Below, piece by piece: positions 57,605 through 64,000 of a DNA stretch of 64,000 nucleotides. The translations under genes and the position numbers were made by a program. Every line of letters starts with the position of its first letter. Position 1 is the stretch's first letter. The notes under the pieces were generated by a model. That model was given only the letters and a program-made list of their open reading frames with translations. It was not told where the DNA came from and made no database searches. Source of the DNA: Gyromitra esculenta (Eukaryota; Ascomycota; Pezizomycetes; Pezizales; Discinaceae); the NCBI GenBank assembly GCA_038503075.1, contig JBCAML010000016.1, positions 806,001 through 870,000 of the forward strand. Direction: 5' to 3'.

Positions 57605-58512
57605 ATGTGAGCTCCTGCGAACACTAGGAATAACAGGAGTCATAGTTGCTAGGAAGGTATCAAGCGCCGAGGTATCTAGGAGGTCTTCAGCAGGTTCCCA
57701 GGTAGGATGGGCATATCCGGTCCACTCGATGAGGTATTGCAGCCGTCCAAGATATGTTTTCTGTTTGAGGATTTTTTCGATAAAATACTCCTCTTGCTCA
57801 TTCTCACGGTTCGATCCCTGTTTAAGCCCTTCTGTATCCCAGAAGGTGAGTGGAGCTACTTAAATGAGAATTGTTGCGATAAGAGTAACGAAGTTTTCTA
57901 CAGGTCCTACGGGGGTCTAACTCGAGGCAAGTTATGTGTAAAGGTTTTCACAGCGACAGCGACCACGAGGATTCTGAAGTAGAATCAAGGTAGTATTAAA
58001 ACAATACAGTAGAAGTAAAGTAAGAACGTTGCTTAAGGAAAGAAAGAAGAAGATACAAGTGAACAGAATCCATCCTTTAAATACCCCGCTTTTCAACCAT
58101 TATGACTCATAACCAAAAGCAACCATAAACAACCGAAACACAAAGACATTATAACTTTAACCGAGATCCTACGCAACCCATACAATATCCTTGACCTGTT
58201 TACTCCGTCGTATCCGTGAAACTCATTAACTATAACTGGAGGGGGAGCAAGTATAACTTGTCCTGGAAGAGGGTCTTTGGCGGCTGGTTTGAACAAAGAG
58301 ACATGGAAGACCGGATGATATTTAACCGAAGACGGAAGATCGATTTCGTACGCAAAGGGTGACACTATTTTCTTGACCGGATAGGGTCCCATCCATTTCC
58401 AATCCAACTTTTGAGCATTACGCACGGTTCGAATGTTCTTCATTGAAACAAAGACTTGGTTATTGATCTGATAAGCAGGGGCTGGCATACGATACTTATT
58501 AGTGGCGGTTTC
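57605..58512 (-). pseudogene. E3 integrase C-terminus and chromodomain, interrupted
   Basis: 58512-58227 encodes ATNKYRMPAPAYQINNQVFV, the WKWMGPYPVKK block and YHPVFHVSLFKP, the GPY/F-type integrase end. Past the inserted solo LTR, 57796-57605 encodes EEYFIEKILKQ, LQYLIEWTGYAHPTWEP, a canonical chromodomain with aromatic residues. Chromodomains of chromoviruses direct integration to modified histones. With the LTR and one CTCAT removed the frame is continuous. Confidence 0.85.
57802..58221 (-). repeat. Solo LTR inside the E3 chromodomain region, target duplication CTCAT
   Basis: Ends TCTCACGG and CCGTGAAA in plus-strand reading, flanked by CTCAT at 57797-57801 and 58222-58226. Hairpin CCTTCTG-TATCC-CAGAAGG at 57828-57846. 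420 bp. Confidence 0.92.
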
Positions 58513-58926
58513 TTTCACGGATATGATGGAGTAAATGGGTCAAGGATATTGTATGGGTTGTAATGGGATTTCGGTTAGGATTATAATGTCTTTGTGTTTT
58601 GGTTGTTATCGGTTATGAGTCATGGTGGTCGAAAAGCGGGGTATTTAAAGGATGGAAATTGTTCGCCTGTATCTTCTTCTTCTTCTTCTTTTTTTAAGCA
58701 ACGTTCTCATTTATCTTTTACTGTGTCTATTCAATACAATCTCGGTTCTACCTCAGAACCCTCGCTGTCGCTGTCCACTTCGCTGCACTTATCTCGCCTT
58801 GAGATAGACCCCTCGTAGGACCTGTAGAAAACACTGCACTCTTGGAACGTGTTGTTTACCTCGTCTAAGTAGCACTGCTTACCTTCAGGGATACTGAAGG
58901 GCTTAGTGAGGTACTCAACCTTGAGA
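58513..58926 (+). repeat. 5' LTR of E2
   Basis: TTTCACGG at 58513 to TTGAGA at 58926. TATTTAAA at 58642-58649, AAGCAACGT at 58696-58704, a TATCTC/GAGATA hairpin near 58790-58806, and hairpin CCTTCAG-GGATA-CTGAAGG at 58882-58900. Confidence 0.9.
58642..58649 (+). promoter_or_regulatory. TATA-like element of the E2 LTR
   Basis: TATTTAAA lies 54 bp before AAGCAACGT, the proposed RNA 5' end. The other LTRs have TATTTAAG, TATTTCA or TATATAAGG in the same place. Confidence 0.55.
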
Positions 58927-58928
58927 TT

Positions 58929-58937
58929 ACGTTGCTT
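58929..58937 (+). promoter_or_regulatory. Self-complementary primer-binding site of E2
   Basis: ACGTTGCTT starts two bases after the LTR. It is the exact reverse complement of AAGCAACGT at 58696-58704 in the LTR. No tRNA-type TGG site is nearby. This matches the self-priming design of Tf1/sushi elements. Confidence 0.65.
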
Positions 58938-59124
58938 CCTCCTCTACACCTCCTACCTTGACCCCCCCCTTTATGGAACTCATTGCTTGGATTCACCAAT
59001 CCATCTTGCAAGTTTTCCCCTGCCTAACCCCGCGAAGACCCCAAACCATCACCGAAGTCATTCCTGAGTGGCTCGATCACCAATACTTACGCACCAATTC
59101 TCTCCTGTGCGATAATCCAAGATC

Positions 59125-60455
59125 ATGAGCTCCTCCACTCCCGCTGCCTCCTCATCTGAAGGAGCCGCTGTCGCCGCACAATGCTTCCCCACAAAAGAAG
59201 CATTCGCTCAAGCCTATAGAGATGATCCCATCGAGTTATACAATCAACTCCGAGACCTCAACCAAGCCCTAGAAGATCAAGTCGACGTTCTTCAGGAAAG
59301 TACGCAGGAATTAGAGGTAAAACTCACTACTGCGAAAATCCAAGGAGACAATGCAACACAACACGCCAGACAACTCGAGCAGCAAGTCACCGAAGCAGCC
59401 GAACTCATCACCCGACTACGTCGAGAACGCAATGAGGCTAGAACCACCAACCAGGCCCCCCCAGGCCCACCAAACCTCACCGCCACCCCACCACCAGCCC
59501 GCACCACTCGTTCAGAACGCATGCCTGACCCAAAGAAGTTTGACAGGTCCCGAGCTAAGCTCCCCAGTTTCGTTCTCCAACTTCGTTCCAAACTGGCCAT
59601 TAACAGAGACCGGTTCGCAGACGAAAACACCATGATCCTCTATGCCATTAACCGTTTAGAAGGAGCAGCTCTGGAACAAGTCCGCCATACTGTACTCCCC
59701 TCTGGTCTCACCACCTGGACCAGCGCCGCCGCCCTTATTACTGTGTTGGAAACAGCCTTTGGAGACCCCGACCCCACCGGCACCGCTCAACGAGAACTAC
59801 ATCAGCTCCGTCAAGGCAAACGAGACTTCTCCGTGTACCTGGCCGACTTTCAACGTATAATGGGACAACTCAATTTTGATGAAAATTCAAAAATGGATGC
59901 CCTCGAACATGGTATGTCAGAAGAGCTAAAAGAAGCCATGGTTTTCGCCGCTGCCACCCCTACTGGTCTCAACGACATGGTGCTTGTACTCACTCGGATG
60001 GATAATCATATCCGAGCTCGCAAAGCAAAAAAACAGGGCAATACTCGCAACAACATGGGACAATTCAGTGCCCAAAGCAATGCAATGACCCCTTTTGTCC
60101 CCGCATCATCCTTTGTACCAGGAGACCTCACACCTATGGACCTCTCCTTCGGCCGCACTAGCAATCTCACTCACCCCCCCAGGACCAACGATATACGTTG
60201 GTCAACGGCAGAAGAAAGCTATCGGAAAAAGAGAAACAATGGCACCGCTCCACTGGCAAATGTATGTTTTGTGCCGCCCCCGACCACTCCTACGCCAACT
60301 GCCCCTCCGCTCCTAAAAAACCCACAATGAGAGGAGCTCTCACCGCACCACCCGCTAACCATACACCTCCTGCCTCCTCCCTGCCGCCGCCACCTCTCCC
60401 ACCTCAATTTTTTGCTCTAGAATCCGCAAGCGCCTCAAGCGAGGCTTTAAACTAG
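59125..60455 (+). pseudogene. gag of E2 (coiled coil, capsid, CCHC), one frameshift
   Basis: ATG 59125. Residues 30-110 are a Glu/Gln-rich coiled coil. The capsid-type domain includes FDRSRAKLPSFVLQLRSKLA and GTAQRELHQLRQGKRDFSVY. A one-base loss in the C run near 60180, compared with E1, moves the zinc knuckle CMFCAAPDHSYANC into another frame (60198-60455). It ends EALN-TAG at 60453-60455. Gag forms the particle and binds RNA. Confidence 0.9.
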
Positions 60456-60490
60456 TCCAACCAAGGCTGACCAGTAACCCTGCCTTGGTT
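60446..60490 (+). promoter_or_regulatory. -1 ribosomal frameshift signal of E2
   Basis: Slippery TTTAAAC at 60446-60452 in phase T-TTA-AAC, followed at once by the gag TAG. After six bases the 9-bp stem AACCAAGGC (60459-60467) / GCCTTGGTT (60482-60490) forms. A -1 slip enters the frame that runs through protease, so Gag-Pol would be made by frameshifting. Confidence 0.8.
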
Positions 60491-63400
60491 CCAATTTTTT
60501 CTCCTTTGTCTGCATTTTCAATTTCTGGGTTTTCGGTTTCGGGTACAAGTGTGGAGGATCAGTTGGATGGGGAACATTTTGTAGTTTCGTGCAATATTTC
60601 CCATAACAATAAAATCATCAAAACACACGCTTTACTAGACACTGGAGCCTCTGGATTTGCATTCATCGATAAGAATTTTGCGAGTCACCACTCCCTTCCA
60701 TTTTTTCCCCTAAAAACGCCTAGACAACTTGAAGTAATCGATGGCCGCCCTGTTGCCTCAGGAGATATCACCCACATCGCCAACATCAACTTGTCTATTC
60801 AACAATACCTGGAACAAGCCCCCTGTTTTGTAACCCAACTTGGACATTACCCCCTCGTATTAGGAATCCCGTGGATGAACCACCAAGATGTCCACCTTCA
60901 CTTCACCAATAAACGCATTGAGTTTAACTCTAAACTCTGCACTACCCACTGCGCTCCTCACCTACCCATTGTATCAACGCCCGCAATCCCTACTCCCCCC
61001 AGGCTAAATTTGTCATTTATCGGTGCCGCCAGTTTTAGAACCCTCACCAGGAAACACTCTGTTCAAGCCTACGCCATGTCTCTCTATGAGATTAATAAAA
61101 TCCTAGAGGACAAGACCAGTAAGGAAGAGTGGAAGGCCAGGATACCCACTGAGTACCATGATTTTCTGGATATGTTCGACAAGAAAAAGGCCCAGGGCCT
61201 ACCTCCACTCCGCTCCTATGATCACAAAATACAGCTAATAGAAGGGAAAGACGCGCCATTCGGACCCCTCTACGGAATGTCACGAGAAGAACTCATTGTC
61301 CTCAAAAAATATATTGAGGATAACTTAGAGAAAGGCTTTATTCGCGCCAGCTCTTCTCCCGCAGGATCCCCTGTCCTCTTTGTAAAGAAAGCTGACGGCT
61401 CTCTAAGACTCTGTGTGGATTACTGAGGCCTAAATGCGATTACCGTTAAAGATCGATATACTTCCCCGCTCATCAGAGAAACGCTAGATCGACTAGCCAA
61501 AGTGAAATGGTATACCAAGCTAGATCTACGTGACGGTTACCATCAAGTACGCATTGCTGAAGGAGACGAATGGAAGACTGCCTTCCGCACTCGCTATGGC
61601 TTATATGAATATCAAGTCATGCCATTCGGCTTGACCAATGCCCCCGGAACCTTCCAGCGATTCGTCAACGATTGTCTTACCGAATATTTGGATATCTTCT
61701 GTACTGCTTATCTTGATGATATCTTCATCTATAGTGACATGTTTGCGGAGCACCAAATTCATGTACGGAAGGTACTTCAGACGCTCCGGGACAATGACAC
61801 CCTACTCAAGCCAGAGAAATGTGAGTTCGAAGTACAGATAACGAAGTACCTAGGCCTCATCCTCACCCCTGACGGCATCAAGATGGATGAAGAGAAACTG
61901 AAAGCAGTCCGAGACTGGAATACCCCAAAGAACGTGAAGGATGTACAAGCCTTCCTGGGATTTGCAAACTTTTATCGCCGCTTTATCCTCGGCTTCTCCA
62001 AACTCGCTGCACCTCTTACCGCGCTTACCCGAAAAGGCATCACCTTCGAATGGACAGTTGAAGCCAATATAGCCTTCGAAAATCTAAAGCACGCCTTCAC
62101 CACCACCCCAATCCTCATCCACTTTGACCCTGACAAAAAAATTATTGTGGAAACTGACGCTTCTGATTTTGTGTCCAGAGGTATACTATCCCAATACGAC
62201 GACGCTGGAGTATTACACCCTGTTGCTTTTTTCTCTAAAAAACATTCACCAGCCGAATGTAATTATGAGATATACGATAAGGAATTACTCGCCATCATTC
62301 GCGTATTTGAAGAATGGCGCCCAGAACTCGAAGGCTCCAAACACCCTATCGACGTTATTACCGATCATAAGAACCTTGAGTACTTTATGAGTACTAAACA
62401 ACTTAATCGCCGCCAAGCTAGATGGGTTGAATACCTATCCCGCTTCGATTTTGTGATCACCTACTGCCCAGGAAGCCAAGGAGGAAAACCAGACGCGCTG
62501 ACTAGGAGATCAGGAGATCTCCCCAAGGAAGGGGATGAAAGACTGGCACATCAGAGCCAGGTGGTGTTAAAAAAGGAGAATATTGATCCTAAGCTAAGTT
62601 TGTTGTCGGCTTCATTGTCAAATAAAGCCGCTGAACTGGACGCCCCCCTTTTTAAACTCTTTCAAGAAGGTTATAACGCTGATAAATTCCTAAAAAAGAT
62701 ACTCACAGCACTGGAAAATAAAGAACAACAGTCAAAAGAGATTACTCTAAGCGAATGCAGCAATAACCAAGGCCTCTTATGTTATCGGGAATGCTGCTAT
62801 GTCCCTGATTATGACCTTCTTAGACTGGAGATTATTCGAAGACACCATGATACCCCAGCAGTAGGACACCCGGGACAAGACAAGACTTTTGAACTCCTCT
62901 CTAGAAGGTTTTATTGGCCAAAGATGCAGGAATCAATTGGTAGATATGTCCGTAACTGTCATACCTGCCAGAAAGCAAAGCCCGTAATTCAACGCACCCA
63001 AGGCGTTCTCCACCCTTTACCCATTCCGCACCGTCCCTGGCAAGGGATCTCAATGGACTTCGTCACCGGCCTCCCAGAATCGAATGGTTATGATGCTATC
63101 ATGGTGGTCGTTGATCGTCTATCAAAAATGCGACATCTAATACCATGCAGCACTACCATCAATTCTCGAGACGTCGCTGATCTCTACCTGCAACATATCT
63201 GGAAACTCCACGGCCTACCTACATATGTCACGTCAGATCAGGGAACTCAATTTACAGCCCACTTCTGGAAGGATCTTTGTCAAAGACTTGGAATTCAAGC
63301 TTGGATGTCAACAGCTTTTCATCCTGAGACTGATGGACAAACCGAACGATTGAACGCCGTTATGGAACAATACCTACGTTCCTATGTGTCCTATCAACAG

Positions 63401-63939
63401 GAAGACTGGAGTAAGTGGTTACCAATGGCTGAGTTCTCTGCGAACAACCAGGAATCAGCCAGTACTAAAGTCTCCCCCTTCTTCGCCAACTATGGGTACC
63501 ATCCTCGTTTTGATACTATGCTTCTTCCAATTAAAGCCAGTGCTCAGAGTTTTGATGCTGCCTTGTTCAGTCAGACCATGCAAGAACTCTACGATTATTT
63601 ACGAATGCAGATAAGAGCTGCCCAAGATGTCCAGGAAACAGCCACGAATAAGCACCGCACGCCAGCTCCAGCTTACCAGGTTAATGATCAGGTCTTCATA
63701 TCAATGAAGAACATTAGAACCGTATGTAATGCCAGGAAATTAGACTGGAAATGGATGGGACCATACCCGGTTAAGAAGATGGTGTCACCTTTTGCCTATG
63801 AGATTGACCTCCCATCTTCAGTCAAATATCACCCCGTCTTTCATGTTTCCCTATTGAAACCAGCAACCCACGATGTTCTTCCCGGCCAAGTAATTCCTCC
63901 TCCCGTACCCGTCGTTGTTAACGATCAAGAGGAGTACTA
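60452..63939 (+). pseudogene. pol of E2: protease, RT, RNase H, integrase; one TGA
   Basis: Entered by -1 shift at 60452. Protease LLDTGASGFAF near 60640. RT begins near 61290; TGA at 61424-61426 interrupts the VDY-GLN block where Arg is usual (CGA to TGA). After it the frame is open to the window end: VMPFGLTNAPGTFQ, TAYLDDIFIYS, RNase H VETDASDF, integrase zinc-binding H/H/CHTCQ, MDFVTGLP (D), TSDQGTQF (D) and GQTERLN (E), then the GPYPVKK block. Particle-associated polyprotein for cDNA synthesis and integration. A single point mutation in pol separates it from being open. Confidence 0.93.
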
Positions 63940-64000
63940 TGTAACGGGGGTAATCCTACTGCTCTGTAGTGGGAATAGGTATAGGAATACGGCCGTTGCA
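63940..64000. mobile_element. Possible start of another LTR element inside E2
   Basis: Where the chromodomain should continue, the sequence switches to TGTAACGGGGGTAATCC, a typical LTR 5' start (TG). Only 61 bp are visible, so the other end and target duplication cannot be checked. Confidence 0.45.

Larger units (their letters stand above)
57177..58512 (-). mobile_element. Ty3/gypsy element E3: 3' end of pol plus 3' LTR, split twice
   Basis: Minus strand: integrase C-terminus (58512-58227), chromodomain (57796-57605), polypurine tract (57604-57588) and 3' LTR (57587-57177). A solo LTR (57802-58221) is inserted before the chromodomain with CTCAT duplicated. The upstream part was separated by E2, which inserted at 58513; the rest of E3 should lie past the window end. 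Confidence 0.85.
58513..64000 (+). mobile_element. Ty3/gypsy chromovirus-like element E2, nearly complete, cut by the window end
   Basis: 5' LTR 58513-58926, primer site 58929-58937, gag 59125-60455, frameshift signal 60446-60490, and pol (PR, RT, RNase H, integrase) to 63939. From 63940 a new TGTAACGGGGG sequence interrupts the chromodomain start. Two lesions are visible: a gag frameshift near 60180 and a TGA at 61424. It inserted in opposite orientation into E3 next to GTTTC (58508-58512). Confidence 0.92.

Overview
The window is TE-rich nuclear DNA of a filamentous ascomycete. Evidence: short GT-AG introns of about 46-113 bp, a Zn2Cys6/fungal_trans regulator, a LETM1/Mdm38-type mitochondrial protein, an Msc7-type aldehyde dehydrogenase, and chromodomain Ty3/gypsy, Tad-like LINE and Helitron elements. 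The inflated, methylation-like TE landscape would suit a Pezizomycete (truffle/morel relative), but that placement is inference.

Layout. 1-3.2 kb: 5' part of a minus-strand Ty3/gypsy element (E1) and nested solo LTRs. 3.4-7.15 kb: a decayed minus-strand Tad-like LINE (LINE C) with a long TAA microsatellite at its tail, a divergent LTR inside it and a short ORF1-only LINE copy inside its RT. 7.2-27.8 kb: two near-identical 9.8-kb Helitrons lying tail to tail around a 1.0-kb spacer, forming a ~20-kb imperfect palindrome. Each Helitron carries an OB-fold/RPA-like gene, a RepHel gene, a 2-oxoglutarate/Fe(II) dioxygenase-like gene and a Pro/Ser-rich repeat ORF. 27.9-33.2 kb: an ORF1-only LINE followed by a LINE with APE-RT ORF2. 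33.2-41.6 kb: gene-poor host-like DNA with small TIR elements. 41.6-55.4 kb: four host genes (Zn2Cys6 factor; ANCHR/ZFYVE19-like zinc-finger gene divergent from an aldehyde dehydrogenase; LETM1/Mdm38) separated by TA-flanked MITEs and a Tc1/mariner remnant. 55.6-64 kb: possible exon remnants, then nested LTR elements ending in an almost complete Ty3/gypsy copy (E2) that runs to the window edge.

How the parts work together. The gypsy family shows three linked features that can be read directly: a self-complementary primer-binding site in place of a tRNA site (Tf1/sushi-like self-priming), a -1 frameshift signal UUUAAAC plus a 9-bp stem exactly at the gag stop, and LTR hairpins kept by compensatory changes. 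The two Helitrons are separate insertions: each pre-insertion site can be read from its flanks. They have decayed in different places, so some genes are open in one copy and broken in the other. The ORF1-only LINE family shares its 3' tail with the ORF2-bearing LINE, which suggests it borrows that element's reverse transcriptase.

Exon models for the four host genes and the two main Helitron genes were built by hand. The summed exon lengths are multiples of three and all splice phases agree, which supports them. No database search was possible.
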